From: Ciborinia camelliae
Lineage: Eukaryota; Ascomycota; Leotiomycetes; Helotiales; Sclerotiniaceae
Reading direction: 5' to 3'
Length of the DNA: 64,000 nt
Assembly (NCBI GenBank): GCA_025890175.1
Contig: JANPYM010000013.1
Location: 1,874,270 to 1,938,269 of the forward strand
Position 1 is the first letter of the stretch, and every line of letters starts with the position of its first letter. Positions 10,738 through 24,300 of the stretch are shown here, in pieces. Below the pieces are notes generated by a model, which was not told the DNA's origin, searched no databases, and was given only the letters and a program-made list of their open reading frames with translations. The translations under genes and the position numbers were made by a program.

Positions 10738-12948
10738 CTAAGCAGATTGCCATGTACCAAAGCTCTTAGGTGTCTTCCAATCCAAGGCGGGTGGAGATAC
10801 ATTCGCCCATGGAGCTAGCTGGGTTGGCGGTACGATTGATTGCTCAGGAGAAAAAGTAACTTTTTTTCCATTTGTTTTCGACATGGGGCGGAAAGGAAAT
10901 GGATGAGTGTCAGTATGAATAATTTCGAGCGTGGGTGTAGGTTGGAGTGGCTGGGGCGAAAGCAGATATATAGGGCTCTTTTCTGCTTCTGTAACAATCT
11001 CCTTGAATCTTGCGTCGACCTTTCTTGCATTGCCACGATCTTGAGGATCTGCAACGAGAAGTTCCTCCATTGTCACATCCAGTAAGTCATGGATGACTTT
11101 CGAGCATCTCTTGTGCCCACGTAATTTATCTACCCATCTCACTACCGACTTTCGGACCTCGGCGTCATCCTCCTGGCCAGGCTTTTTGACGATACTATAG
11201 AAGGTGTCGTCATTCACGCCGTTGATATTAAACTCTCCACGGTCTTTGGAGAAGTCTCCTATTCCACATGGGCCAAGCAAGAGCCAAGTGATGAACTCCA
11301 AATAAATTCCCCCCAGGCTCCAGATATCATAAGCCCTTGAGATAGGTTTGGGTAGCCTTAACTCCGGGGGTTCGTATGTTGGAGAGGCATGGGCTTCCGA
11401 CGGCCTAACCTTCGACTTCGATTCCCTCCCATGGAATTTGCCCTTTCCAAAGTCGGCAATCTGCAGAACTCCCTTCTCATCTTCAATGCCGGGAGCTTTC
11501 TTGAACCATAGCATGTTTTCGGGCTTCAGGTCACCATGACGACCATATTTTGGCTCTCCTCTTTCCACACTCAGTGGCAGCCCGAGATACTCCCCGGATT
11601 CCTCACCATTCAAACTACCTACAGTGGCCTGGAAATTGTGCAGATGGTTCAACCCATTGGCGATTCCAGCCATCTGCTTTAATACCCATAAGACTGTCGT
11701 TTCATCGAATTTAGGGTCGTGCAGCTCCCAGTACTTTCTCAGATTCGCCGAAGCGTAAGGAAAGATTAAATGATAATGTGAATCCTTTTCGAATGTCCCT
11801 AGTAGTCGGATGAGATGCGGATGTGGTACTTTTTTAGAGCCCAGAATCTTAAGCATCTCCACCTCCTTATCAAACCCCTCTTTATCCATATAGAACAGCC
11901 GTTTTACAGCAAAAAGCCGTTTTTTTCCCTACATGATGTTAGATTTAGCCAATAGTTGGATACTTGATATATTCACCTTAGCATCATGCATCAGATGGTC
12001 ACTAGAATCCGGCCAGAGGCGATTGTGAGAATGGTGCAAATGAACTGGATATACCTCGCCATATGAACCGGCTTGAGACCCCACTTCCAAGTCGAGGCGC
12101 AAGAACGGTAAAACTACCTCTTTCTCAAACTCGTAATGCTCATTGTAATGAAATATGGGAGCTATCATCCACCACTGATATCGGTAGAAATTTTCTAGCT
12201 TTTTTTCTTCCCAGGTCTCGAACGCTTTGATATGTTTTCCATGTTTCGTAACCAGTGTATGGTTTTTTGATCTATAGGAGCCAGGATGCCTTCGAAATGG
12301 AAGATCATCATCGGATAACCCCTCCGTTAGAAAGTGGAAGATTTCGGGGCCTCTCTTGAGGTAGGCCAACACCGCATAGAGGTGATTTGCCTTCTTGATT
12401 GCATTCTCGGCTGCAGTTAGGGCAACAGACTGATCCGAATATTGATATTGGATATCCCGTAGTATTGTTTCGGTGTTTATCAAGACTTCTTGCTCACATA
12501 TTGGAATCATGTAAGTGTGGGGTGCGCCTTGACATTCCGATCGAGCATTCCGCAGTCGATCTTTCAAAACTATGGCATCATAATTCAACAGATGTGATGT
12601 TGATGCCTCAGAATTGCTTCTGCGAGGTGTCTCGGAAATCAAAGCAGGGTCATATTCATATCCAGCCGTTGGTGGCTCGCGGATTTCTGGTATTGTTGCA
12701 CCGTCAGTTTGCTGCCCGATATATTCCATTGAAACTGGTTCTTCGACGAATTCCAGAAGGGTTCGTTGATCTGGTTCATCTGTCAAAATGATTGCTCGGT
12801 CGGAGTTTGATGTTGGCCATGAGTCCACGTTTTTGTTAACCCCATTGACACTGTCACCTCCCGATGATGTTCCCATTTTGTCATGATCAAAAGAATGCGC
12901 AGTACCCTCACTGTCGCCATTGTTACCGGGCAGCCGTATTTCTTTCAT
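10738..12948 (-). CDS. protein kinase domain protein, 720 aa
   Basis: Two exons: 12948-11977 and 11928-10738, joined by a 48-bp intron (11929-11976, GTGAAT...TAG, phase 0). The splice restores the kinase N-lobe, because the Lys of FAVKRL lies only in the spliced frame. Residues 1 to about 275 are a non-kinase N-terminal region, Ser/Asp-rich then helical. The glycine-rich loop is GSQAGSYGEV (about 290-299), the VAIK-type Lys is about 333, the catalytic loop is HGDLKPEN (Asp about 457; HRD has become HGD), and DFG is about 483. An activation-segment APE equivalent reads TYEPPEL. All residues needed for phosphotransfer are present, so a Ser/Thr kinase is likely active. A roughly 30-residue insert sits between the alpha-E helix and the catalytic loop. 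It belongs to the expanded, poorly characterised fungal kinases; no substrate can be inferred. Confidence 0.88.
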
Positions 12949-13539
12949 TATTTCGGTCTTGAATTATCGTGAGCATCTAATTTACATTTGTAAATTCGGG
13001 GAGTACTCACAGTGTATGGGCTGCTGTGAGACCTTGTTTTCGACCACTTGTGTACATCTTTCTGTCGGAGTTTGGATCCAATAATGTTCTTGAAGCAATG
13101 AAGAAGAACCATTTTGTTAATTGAGACAATGAACGGCACGCACTGAATTCTACCACATCGTTTACTCGAGGATATTAAGATCTACTTAAATTGACCTATG
13201 GGTCTATATACCTTTCATCATGATAGAAACAGTATTCTAGTTCAAGTGGACTGTAGCCTTTATTGCCTTGTTTTATTTGTAAGAAAAGCTAAATTCAGGC
13301 ATGAATGGGGGTTCTCATCCCATCGTTCCTGCGATTACAGATGTTGTAAACCACACCTGGACGTGCGAACCATCAATATGGTCGGCCGGTCGGTGGGCTA
13401 TGTACGTGGGGGCTGAGTCCAGGCATTCTTGTAACTCAATGTAACTTTACATTTCCCATAATTTTCCGCCATTGAAAAAGCCTACCACCACACAACATAA
13501 GCGAGCGAGCAAACCCCCGCTTCTAGACGGACCCGAGAT
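12949..13539. other. intergenic between kinase and CorA-like gene
   Basis: Both neighbours are on the minus strand, so this is the kinase promoter plus the 3' end of the CorA-like gene. I see only short ORFs in it. Confidence 0.5.
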
Positions 13540-15509
13540 TTAGCCTGATTTTGCGGTTGTTGCTGTGCTTGACCAAGTGTTCTGAGTTTCCACGGGAGAA
13601 GTAAGACTTGCAGGTGCCACGGCGAACTGCGGAAGAATTTTTCCACCCTGCATATCGGCGTTAAAATATCCCTTGAAGAATTTGCGCAGATTCTTGTTTT
13701 TCGTCTTCCCCAGACCAATGAAAGATCCAAAGCTGCTCTGTCGCTCTCTGCAAATGTCAGATTGCTGCGGCCGGTGAACCACTTCGGCGTAACGCACCCA
13801 TGACCACCATAATATTATAGTAAATGCAGTCAATGGGATTGAAATTGCCACCAGAAGCCACCAGTTGCTGGTTAAGGTCATATGTCCGTTATCATTGGTT
13901 TGAACAAATTCAGTAGAGAAGAAGTTCTGCGTATGTTAGCTCGATCGATGATTGAGAGTTTTGGAGAATGATATTACTTACAGCAACAATAGTTGTTGGT
14001 AAATATACAAGGGTTATCACAGTTAGAATCTTGACTGCGGCTGCATCTTTGGTGCTTCTCTCCTGCATTACTTTCGTCAGCAAATTGTACTGGAGCTTGC
14101 TCGTATCACCAGGGTACCAACTGTCAATTGATGCATTGATTTTGTCTCGAGTTGAGAATCCTCCGTGAGCCGCTTCATTGATATAGCTTCTTCCTGGCTC
14201 AAAAGCTCCAATAACTATAGATGATTTAGTCTGGGCCTGGATCTGAGATCCAAAGAATTAAAGAACACGATGATTAAAATCATACCAATTGTCCCGTGGA
14301 AGCTATTTTGTTCCTCAAAACTGTAGCACGTTGCACATGAAGATCAGTTTCTCTGACATATTCATTGAACTCCTGTAAAATTGAATAGAGTGTGCCTTCA
14401 TCTACAGCATCCATCGTCTTCTTGGTTTCTTCATGATACTCATGGCATCGGTCTCGAATCCTCATTATTGTAGCCCGCATATTAGGTAGGATAAGTTCTA
14501 GGTTCATAACCAAGTCTTCCAAGCACTTCAAGTCTTGTCGGTTGTCAAAGTTGACTTGAAGGATGGCGCAGGTATGATCTCTGGAAAGTACATTTGTGGA
14601 CATTATCTTGTTCGTCTAACAGAAAGTTATATTAGTTATGAATCTCAATACTACTTTTAGATGGCAGTGCACGGGGAGGGAGGGAGTAATCGAAAAAGAC
14701 ATACTTGGTCACGTAACTTCTCCTCTATATTTGCCATGTAATCCATCCAACCTCTCAAGCTGTCTGCGACCAAAATTCGATGCACATTCCATGATAAAAG
14801 TATAGGTTTGCTTGCAAGGCTACCTTGCAAACATCGGTCAAGTTGTGATTTCGCATGTTTAGTAGGACAAAGAAGAAAAAATATCGACTCTGGTCCTAAG
14901 GTCTGTTGCTTCGAGTCTCGAGGAACAGGTGAGTATATCGCATGATAAACACCAGTTTGTCGAATGGACCAGGGTACATCCTCACGGCGATTATTCAGTT
15001 CAGCTTGACGCAATACATAAGAGAATTCTGTAACAAAGTTAGAGGTCTCGTCACATGTGTCAAAGGAAAAGTGTATTACCTTCATATTTGTTAGGTTGAA
15101 TATGGTGTCTTGCCCTAAAAGCCGGAAATTGGAATTCGTTCTCTTCTACCCGTTCGCCGAAAGTAAAGACGCAGTTCCAGAATTGTGAAAAGATGCGGTA
15201 TTCGTCGAGAACTCCTTGAAATAGTTCTCTGGTAATGTTCAGCTTCTCCCAGCAACGATCGTGCTGAGCCATGAAAATTTGACAGCAGTCGTCCGATATC
15301 CTCAGAGCATTGAGCTGAATGATATTGTGTATCTTTTCATATGATACTATCCCATCAGGTATGCTTTCAATATCAAGTTTGTCTCGAGGCCTCGATATTC
15401 GGCTAACAACTAAGTGCGATAAGTCGGAGGTCTTTTGAAATAGCCTGCTTGAATTTTCTTCGACCTTTGCGTGAATGTCGTCCACGTCATCTACTATCCA
15501 TTGGGCCAT
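13540..15509 (-). CDS. CorA-like Mg2+ transporter family protein, about 576 aa
   Basis: Five exons: 15509-15080, 15027-14705, 14615-14286, 14242-13982 and 13926-13540, all with GT-AG introns of 43-89 bp. The acceptor of exon 4 is ambiguous: CAG at 14243, 14234 or 14231 all keep frame. The protein has the fungal CorA-like layout: a soluble N-terminal half with IFMAQHDRCWEKLN and SIRQTGVYH, a long helical stretch, then two membrane segments near the C-terminus, about 428-450 (KILTVITLVYLPTTIVANFF) and about 470-492 (WWLLVAISIPLTAFTII). The canonical GMN selectivity motif after TM1 is absent, as is usual in this fungal clade, so Mg2+ transport is not assured. It sits in the plasma or an internal membrane. 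Confidence 0.85.
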
Positions 15510-15860
15510 CTTGAAGTATTATCTATATACAGATTGTGAAGCATCAGGCAAATCATCATTATATAGAGCATTGTCATGATGAAGTAGTATATAGTAGAAT
15601 GCCTTGAATGTAGCTTCATGCAAGGTAAGGCTACCCAGTTTCTAAGCAGACCAATCGGGTCTATTAGCTTCATATGCAAGTTCACACATGCAGCAAAACA
15701 CAAGTTATCTGGAATACAAGTTATTATTATAGTGCTATCAAAGCCCCCCGCTGGCCCGCTGGGCTCAGTATTAATCACATTTCAACCCTTAGTAATTCAA
15801 GAACCCGACGCCCGAACCTCCCAATAACGCACCCTAAGCCACAACTGATTTAACGCCGTT
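15510..15860. other. intergenic, promoter side of CorA-like gene
   Basis: No gene recognised. It lies between the CorA-like start codon and the downstream end of a gene relic on the same strand. Confidence 0.4.
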
Positions 15861-16770
15861 ATCTAAATAAGAATTGTTGCACCGTCCAAGCCTTTTTGTT
15901 TATCGTCTTTTTGGGTAGGTTCTGCAGTCTTGAATTTGTTCCTAGGAAAATGTCAATGGCTTTGTCTTCATATGTTTTGACTAAAAACTACCTCTGTCAA
16001 ATTTTGCGCGTCATTGACATCTTCGGAAGGATATATTTTATATCGGTTCAACCGCAACTACCATAAAACTCATCAATACATACACAACTACGGTGACTCA
16101 AATGTGGCATACCTCGACCCGAAACTTATTCTCTCCTTCCTGATTCGTTCCGTACACGCGCTTCAGGAGATCCATTAATCTGCGTTGATCCATATAATAA
16201 CCATCAATAATCTGGGGTGTCGTGGAGAAATACATGGTATAAAGATCAACAGAACGACTGAAGGCAGATGAAATAAAAATTGAATGAGTTGTGTTAGATT
16301 GCTTGAAACTACCTAGAGAACCATCAATATTTAAGAGCATCTCCATCGGTACTGTAATACATCCTGTATAAGCCACATGGGTAAATCCTCAGCCGAGGCC
16401 CAGTGAAACCCTCCAAATTTAGCGAAGGCAGATTTGAGCAGTCAGCCCCTTCTCAACCTCAAGGATTGGAACGCCTCAAAAATGACACGAAGATCTTCTA
16501 GCTTTGGCACAGTGCATCAATATTGGCACGATTTGATTTCATCCTTCCCAATCAATGTCAGCCGACGGCTCTGGAGGTGAGACGATGGCAGGTTGGAAAT
16601 TAGGAGTTGACGCACTTGTGTAAGATCTCTCGGCACATCTACTGTGTATCGCCCGAGTCTCAACTATTAACAGCGAACATATTAGCCTTTTGCCCCTGAA
16701 ATTACGACAAAGATTTTTGGTCTGAAACTAACTGTAATTTGACAAATATGCCCCGGAAAAAGCCTCTGCA
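15861..16770 (-). pseudogene. relic of an uncharacterised fungal gene
   Basis: On the minus strand a coding-like series can be read: QVRQLLISNLPSSHLQSRRL near 16600, then 16376-16099 (CITVPMEMLLNIDGSLGSF ... STTPQIIDGYYMDQRRL ... GENKFRVE), a probable exon near 16060-15990 (LRLNRYKIYPSEDVNDAQN), and a tail near 15930-15862 (SRLQNLPKKTINKKAWTVQ). The pieces look like one protein, but a stop precedes the central block, and the last segment cannot be joined in frame by an obvious intron. I do not recognise the family. A decayed gene is the simplest reading. Confidence 0.5.
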
Positions 16771-17280
16771 ACAATGCCACAAGGAGTTTTTCGTTAAGAT
16801 ATCGACCGTTAAGTGATTGGGTGGGCATTCTTGCTGTTTTGGCAATTCTCTGGGCTCTTAAATGAGCCTTTGGGGTGAATAGTTTGGTGAAACTGTAGCG
16901 ATTTACACAGACCGAGTGGGGCTCTCCAGTGCTTTATATATATTTCTTGCAGAAATGAGGCTTCAAATAGACAGCTACAAATGGGATCGAGTGATGCCCA
17001 ATGTCTATTGCAATAAAATAAAGCCTGATGTTTTCGTATTGGGTATGCCAAACACGGCATGCGTACGCGCCGATGCAACAATGCTACAGCTGCAACGTGT
17101 CACAAACCTGGCCAACAGGATTGCAAGTTACGAATAGGAGCCCACAGAGCCTGAAACGTATTCTATTCAGATATACTAACGTCTTGGGCGGGTGATATTA
17201 GTATGATAAGCTGATATAGCCAATAGTGTCAAGAGTATGACTCCGAGCAGGTGTATGATGGAAGCACGCGGCCGCGTACA
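16771..17280. other. no supported gene; short + ORF 16916-17137
   Basis: A 73-codon + ORF (ends NLANRIASYE) is the only item. No homology is recognised and no splice partner is seen. Confidence 0.3.
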
Positions 17281-17493
17281 CTACACTACATAGTAACCGT
17301 CTCTACCAACAAATAGTAATAAAATCAAGAGTTCTGTTTTTTGCTCCTCCTTCCACTTCGTTTCAGGCATGTTCCAGAAGGGTGATCTGTACATATCGAG
17401 AACTGCATCCAATTTGAATTCATGGCTAGAATTTGTTAAAAGATTGATAGCTTTCTGTCTTCTACGCCTATAGATTACTTGTACAACCATCAC
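17281..17493 (-). pseudogene. decayed relative of the gene at 29206-29742
   Basis: The segment 17335-17380 matches the 3' end of the 29206-29742 gene at the nucleotide level (CACTTCGTTTTAGGCAT versus CACTTCGTTTCAGGCAT, and the TTTTTTGCTCCT stretch). A 10-bp difference shifts the frame, so the shared MPxTKWK motif is followed by unrelated residues. It is the shortest of three family members here. Confidence 0.55.
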
Positions 17494-18913
17494 TAAGCTC
17501 TACAGCGTGTCTGGAGAAAATGTTGAAGAACTGAGTATGATAATTAACATGTGTGCTGGAGAAAACGTGATGTTTAATAACCTGAGCCTCTGAATGGCAG
17601 GTTCAATAAAGATACAAGAACAAGAAAATTCGTCTTGGATTTCGACTCTCAAAACTCCTCGAAATAGACATCGGAGATCAGACTCGGAGTCTAGACCGAA
17701 TCTTGTGCGACAAGACAAAGAATAAGGCTGTCAAGATCCTGAGCACACCGAGTACCTTGATTGAGTCACCGAGTAGCAAAAAACTATGCAACCAAGGAGA
17801 CAGATAACGTTATATGGCGATATACGTCCCATTCAAATAGTATACCATATTTGAGAGTTCAAAATATTGCCTCGCATAGGCAATTATGGTATAAATAAAA
17901 ACGAGTTTGCCCCAGGATCAGATGTTTGCTTACCTACCTACTAGGTATGTAGAGTCATGAATTTTTATGGCGAGAAGGATTAGCACGTACTTCCATGGAA
18001 ACGTTTCAAGACTATAGAAACCCCAACTTGATTGATAGTTTACTAGTAGTAACGTTGGATCATGATTGTGGCCTGGAGTGTAAGGAAGTAATCTTACTAT
18101 ATCATGAAATGAAAAGAGCCGCAAGTTTTGTATCATAGGTAGATAGCAATGAAGAAAAAGCACATTTATCATATGGGAATATGCACATAGCGAACTGTTA
18201 AGTGCAATTGATCATATAAATTATATGTTAAATCCAGCAAGAATTCTGGCGGTAGCGAATATGATTCCTTCCTTCCTGACCTGAAATAATTCGAGGAAAT
18301 GGCATCCCCTCAAGCTGAGACCCTTTCCCATGAACGCAGATTAAGATTTCCCATTGGAATCTCGATGAGAACGAACAAAAAGGTTCACCACTGAATATCT
18401 CCAAAGGGTAGACATGCAACTTTCGTGATACTTGAGGAAAAATAATAGCCATTAAATAATTGGGAAAAGAAAAACTGGAAAAGATATAGATGAACTACCC
18501 TCTATATCCAACTCACTTCCCGCGCATTGTTAACACTTTTGCTTTGCAGTATACCCAATTATCCTTTCCTTTCCCCATTTCATGTAAAATACTCCATTTT
18601 CTTCAAGTTTGTCACCACCCCCGCGAAATAAAAAATTCCCAACGCCCAAGGTTTCCCATAAAGGTTGAAAGAAATCACATCCTATCTAGCTTGTAACGCT
18701 CACCTCCAGATGTGGTATTGTGTATATGAGATGATCGCTCTTTCGCTTTAGCGGTTCAGAAATCTTTGCCGATTCAACCTGTTTTGGATAGTTCTTGGTA
18801 GTGGTATATCAGGTCCCCTATCTTCGCGTTCTAGATCCAATTCAATTCTAAATTCCTCGCCAAGTTGCCTTGTTTCCAATGGTGTTGTGTTCATTCTGCG
18901 TCCAAAAATGTCT
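17494..18913. other. intergenic, no supported gene
   Basis: Several small ORFs on both strands without recognisable motifs. The 3' part (18748-18913) stays open in the frame that would extend the RBR gene after a +1 shift; see the RBR entry. Confidence 0.4.
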
Positions 18914-20422
18914 TCAAAAAGGTCCCATCCGAAACCCAGAGGTTCTTGTTGACGCTGCGACACGCATTGGTCGAGCGGGAGCTGCAGCTGCAGGTCTTGG
19001 AACAGGATTCATAATATTTTCGAGACGCAGTGGCCTACCACCAATCATAAAATGCCTACCACCAAGCATAAAATTTGGGATACGTGGGGCGGGGTCAGGT
19101 TCTTGTTGATGTGCGACACGCGTTGGTCGAGCGGGAGCTGCCGCTGCAGGTCTTGGAACAGGATGCATAATATTTTCGAAACGCAGTGGCCCAGCACCAA
19201 TCCTAATATTTGGGATACGTGGGATGGGGTCAGGTTCTTGCTCAGGATGTCGTGGGAGATTTCTCGGATAGTATGAACAAGTCGACACATGTGCCGAGTT
19301 TCCCCTTGAGCGGATTGATTTGTAATCAACGAAGCATAACCAGCAGAATTCATGCCTGCACGAAGAACCTAATCATAATTAGTGAACTAGAATTAAAGGG
19401 CTGAAGATCCAAAGCTCACAAGTCATATGATCGCAACCGTGGTTCTTCTCGATGCGCACTTGGCAATTTGGACATCTCTTAGTAGACTTCTCCATTTGCT
19501 TTTGACTTTCATCCTCCTGAATTTGTCTCTCTGCTCGCTGTCTCTTCTTAATATCGTACTGGCTACAAGTAAGACCGGTATGCCAAGGTATACTGTGAGT
19601 GAAGCATGTTTTGAAACCACAACTTCCACATGTCATGATAGGCTGTTCATCACCATCCTCATGGATTTGACCATCTCCGCAGTTAGGACCAAGACAATTC
19701 GTGAAATTGGGGTCATTGCGGATGTAGGATAGAAGTGATTTTTTGTCATATCTGTTCCACGTATTAGCATTATTCCACACAATAGAAGGCAGTCAGGTAA
19801 AATCAGCATACCTAATAAAATCAGTCTCCGAGGCGAAGGTCTTCACATTATCGAAAGACAGAAGGGCTGGGCATTCAGGACAGGTAATCTGATCCCACTG
19901 TTTGCTTTCAATTTGCACCCCAATACATTGAGAAAGACATGTATAGCAACAGGCTGCATCGTGCGCACAATCGGAAGTGATATTATGATGAGGGAAATTA
20001 TCAGGTGTGAGTTCTTCCGCGCATATAGAGCATTCTCTGAGTTCCACTTTTGGCTCCGGAGTCTTTTCGCGCTTAATAGTGGCATTGTCGACCTGCTTCC
20101 GTGGTGATTTATTGGTCCCCCTGCGTTTGCTAACTCGATAGGGCTGCAGGTGCGCGGATCGGTCACCTTGTCGAGTAAATAGGTGCACGATAGGACCTTT
20201 GGACCCGCTTTCTAACCAATGTTCGATGGATACTTGCTGTGCATATGGTAGATATCTCTCCACCTGACTCAACCGATGCATCAGCTGAGTTTTGGTATAC
20301 CTTGAGTAACCCTTTTCCTGCAAGAAACCTAGAATCTTTTGCATGCTATCTTTGCGATGCTGACTAAAAGTACGACCGAAAACATGTCGCTGCAAATCGC
20401 TATATCTGTTGTTGTCTGCCAT
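18914..20422 (-). CDS. RBR (RING-IBR-RING) E3 ubiquitin ligase, 465 aa
   Basis: Three exons: 20422-19812, 19751-19420 and 19368-18914. Introns are 60 and 51 bp, and the exon lengths sum to a multiple of three. RING1 is about residues 131-184 (CSICAEEL ... CPEC), IBR about 205-270, and RING2 about 297-326 with CPNC, then HGCDHMTC, then CRHEFCWLC. The Cys in GCDHM (about 310) is the expected catalytic Cys that forms the ubiquitin thioester in RBR ligases. Motif spelling across the second splice (HMTC-SSCRHEFCW) supports the junction. The C-terminus carries two copies of a roughly 40-residue unit (RFENIMHPVPRPAAAAPARP). In the second copy an extra base relative to the first shifts the frame, and the protein ends 14 residues later. 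A further 65 codons (to 18748) remain open in the other frame. It may be an ancestral extension lost by frameshift. Confidence 0.88.
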
Positions 20423-21166
20423 ATTGATCGTTGATGGTGTTTGATATCAAAATGAGAGTGTGACCTTGAATAAATTATAAAAGCTCAGTCTTGCTGGTTA
20501 TTATCGTTGAGAGTACGGGAACTAAAGGTTCTGTGGCGATGAGAGGATTTGAGTAACACCCAACAGGTACTCGAGCTGGGGTGAAGCGTAGTGAAAGTCG
20601 AGGTGATCTCATCACATTCACTCACATTCGATGATGCAACGAAATCGAGTCTGAGACGATGTACGGGGATTTGGAATAGGCAGAAGAAAACAGAGGCTTC
20701 TCGATAGAGGTTGCAACATCTACTCAAAAACTTTGACCTAGTTCTGTGTCAAATGACTCATGAAACTGAGCCCAGGTTCAAGGTGAGATTTTCTCTCAAG
20801 TTCTAAACCAAGCACTGGTGTCGGTCATCCTTATGTGTGGAAATCTTGAAAAGGCAAGCACTTACCAAAATAGAAACATGAAGTGAATATTCTATACAGG
20901 TCTAGGTAATCGCAAAGAGAAAATTCAACGATGAATTAGGTAGCGTGAACATCGGAAGCACAAATAAATAAAGTAGTCCTAGTAACAAGAGTAGATTTAT
21001 CAGGTCATATGGGGACTAGACTAGCGTAGTATTAGCTTATGATTTTGCTTATACTATAGTGGACAAATCTATAGAGCTTGAAACATATTTTTTTATTTTT
21101 AAAATATTTATAATAATTATATATTAGTATATATTACATTTTAATTTTTATTTTAATTTTTATTTA
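20423..21166. other. promoter region of the RBR gene and flank of the LTR element
   Basis: No gene recognised. Composition falls to AT-rich from about 21070, shortly before the left LTR. Confidence 0.5.
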
Positions 21167-21360
21167 TGTCACGATGCTAAAGCATCGAAATTGAAATATA
21201 ATATATTACTAAAGAGCCCTTATATTTATAAAAAGCAAAGCTTTTTATATATATAAGGTAAATAATATAATTGTATAACTGTACAATCTAATAAAAAGAA
21301 ATATTTAATATCTTAAGTATAGTTTAAAATTTCAGATATTCTTTTAAATTTATCGTAACA
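21167..21360. repeat. LTR, left copy (heavily mutated)
   Basis: Starts TGTCACGATGCTAAAGCATCG and ends TATCGTAACA. It is the same length as the right copy and alignable along its whole length to it. The outer 25 bp of the left copy keep Cs and Gs that are T or A in the right copy. Confidence 0.88.
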
Positions 21361-24300
21361 AATATTTTTCAAAAAAAACCATTGATGTTCTTGTTAATCA
21401 AACTTGAAAACAATTAATAAATTAAAAAAAAAAAAAAAAAATTAAATATAAAATAATTTTAAATTATTATAAAAACTATTATATCAATTTTATATTTATA
21501 AATAAATTTATTATAATTAAAATTTTTTATATTTTTTTATTTATTATATTTAGATTTTTATTTTTTATAATAAATTAAATATTAAATAATTTTTTTATTA
21601 TAATTAAATATTCGTTTATTAAAAAACTATTTGATTTTTTAATAATCTAAATTTTACTTATTATTAATAATTTTATTATATTAAAAATTATAATATTTAT
21701 AAAGATTTTTGTTAGGGTTAATAAATAGTTTGAATTATATAATAAAAAATATAAAATAAATATATTAATAAATTAAAATATCAAATTAATAAATTAATTA
21801 ATTAATTTGTTTAATAATATAAAAAAAATAAATATATTGTTATAATAGTTTTTTATTAAGTTTTTTTGTGAAAAAAATATTATATTTTTTATAAAAATAT
21901 AATAATATTTAATTTTTAATTTTAAAAAATATAAAATAATAAGATTGATTATATATTTATTTTATTTTTATATTAATTATATTAATAATATTAAAGGTAT
22001 TAATTTATATAAAAAAAAAATCGTTTTAATTAATAATTATTTATAAAAAAAATTGAAATTAAAATTAAAAATAATTTTATTAAATATAAAATCAATATTA
22101 ATTTTTATAGAATTATTAAAAATAGTTTAAAATTGAAGGTAAAGCTTAAATTATTTTTATATATTTGTAAATATTGAAATTAAAAATCGAAAAGCAATTT
22201 TGTAAGTAATATTGATTTTTTTGTTTGTTTTATTAATTTGAAAATAATATATAATATTATAAAAATATTATATATTGATATATAAAAATAATTATTTTCA
22301 AAATATAAATAAAAATTTTTTATTACAATTAAAAATAATTATTTTAAATATATTTTAATTTATAAATTAAAATTATTTGATAATTATATTTATTTATTAA
22401 ATTATAATCTATATAAATTTTTTAAATATAATTATAATCTTTTTAAATATTTTATATATAATAATAATATAGTAATTAAATTTTTTTATTAAAATTAATA
22501 AAACAAAAATAAAATTTATAATTAAAATATAAAATAATATAAATAGAATATTAATTAATTAAAATATATTATATAAAATATAACAATAAATTTAATAAAT
22601 ATAATATTTGAGATAAAATATCAAAAAAATATATAAATATTAATATAATTTATAAATATAAAAATTATAAAAAATATAATTATAAATTTATATAAATTCT
22701 AAATATTCTATAATATTATATTTTATTTATAAAATTTTTTTAATTATATTAATCGGTATATATAATCAAAAAATATTATTATTATATTAAATAAAATTAT
22801 TTTTAAAATAAAAACTAAATTAAATTATATTATTATTTAATTTTATATTTTTTTTTAATTATAAAATTATTATATAAAATATTTTGTTTTTTTTATATTT
22901 TTGTATTAATTAATTTTAAAAATTTATATTAAATTTAATTAAAATAATAATATATTAATATTTAACAATATAATTAAAATTTAATTCTGGAGATAAAAAT
23001 AAATAATTCTTATTAGATAATCAGGAAAAAACATTTAGTACAATATATTTTTTGTTAAATTTATAAAAAAAGAAAAAATTGAATTATTGTAAATATATAT
23101 TAATATATATAAAAATAAAATTTAAATAATTTATATTTTTAATTTATAAAGTTTTTTAACAAATAATATTAATAATAATTTTATAATTTATAAAGATATA
23201 AAAAAAAAAAAAAAGTTGATTTGATTAAATAATAAATTTTTTAAATTATTTAAATAATATTTGATATTTCGAATTTTGTAATTTATAATTTCCGTTTCGC
23301 CAAATATAGTATACAATTAAAAAATAAAATTAATTAAATATTTATTTTTTTAAATTAATTTCTTTTATAAATGATAATTTTATTCTGTATATAATAAATT
23401 ATAATATTAATATTAAATTCGAAAAAAAAAATTAATATTAATATAAAAAGTATAATTGATAAAATTTGTATATATAAAAATATTAAATTATAATAATTTA
23501 TTTTTAATTATATTAAAAAATTGTTTTTTATTAAAAATAAAAAAATCGATTTTATATTTTTTAATAAATTATTTTCTAATTGTTTTTGAAAAAAAAAAAT
23601 TCATTTTAAAAAAAAAAAAAAAAAATGTTTTTAATTATTATAATAAATTAATAAATATAATGTAAAAAAAAATATATTAATAAAATTATTTAATTAATTT
23701 AATAAAATATTTAAATTAAATTAAAAAAGTTAAATAATTTAAATTAAAAATAGTTTTTATTTTGTTTGTAATAATTGTTATATTAAAATTATTTAAATAT
23801 TAATTAAGTAAATATACAAACGGAAAAGCGAAATAATATTTAAATAATTTTAATAAAATATATTTTTTTTTATAATATATTAAAAAAATATTAAAGATAA
23901 AGTAAATATTCTTTAAAATTATAGGATTAAATAATAATATTATTGATATATTTTTAAACGAAATTTTGAAAAAAGTAAAACAATCGATTAATCTATTATT
24001 ATATAAAAAAAATCAAATTCTTAAATTTTATAATAATAATATTAAATTATTTTTATTTATAATAAAAAATAATAATAAACTTTGAACAATTCTTTATAGT
24101 TATAAATTATTAATAAAAAAAAAAAATATAATTTATAATAAAAATAAATTTTGTATTTGCAATTAAATTTAGTATATTTTATTAAATAGGAATAGAATAA
24201 ATGTTAATAATAGTTTTTTGATTGAAATCTTATAGATTAATAATTATTCAATTTTTAAAAAAATGTTCCTGTTTAATTACAGATTATATAATAATAAAAA

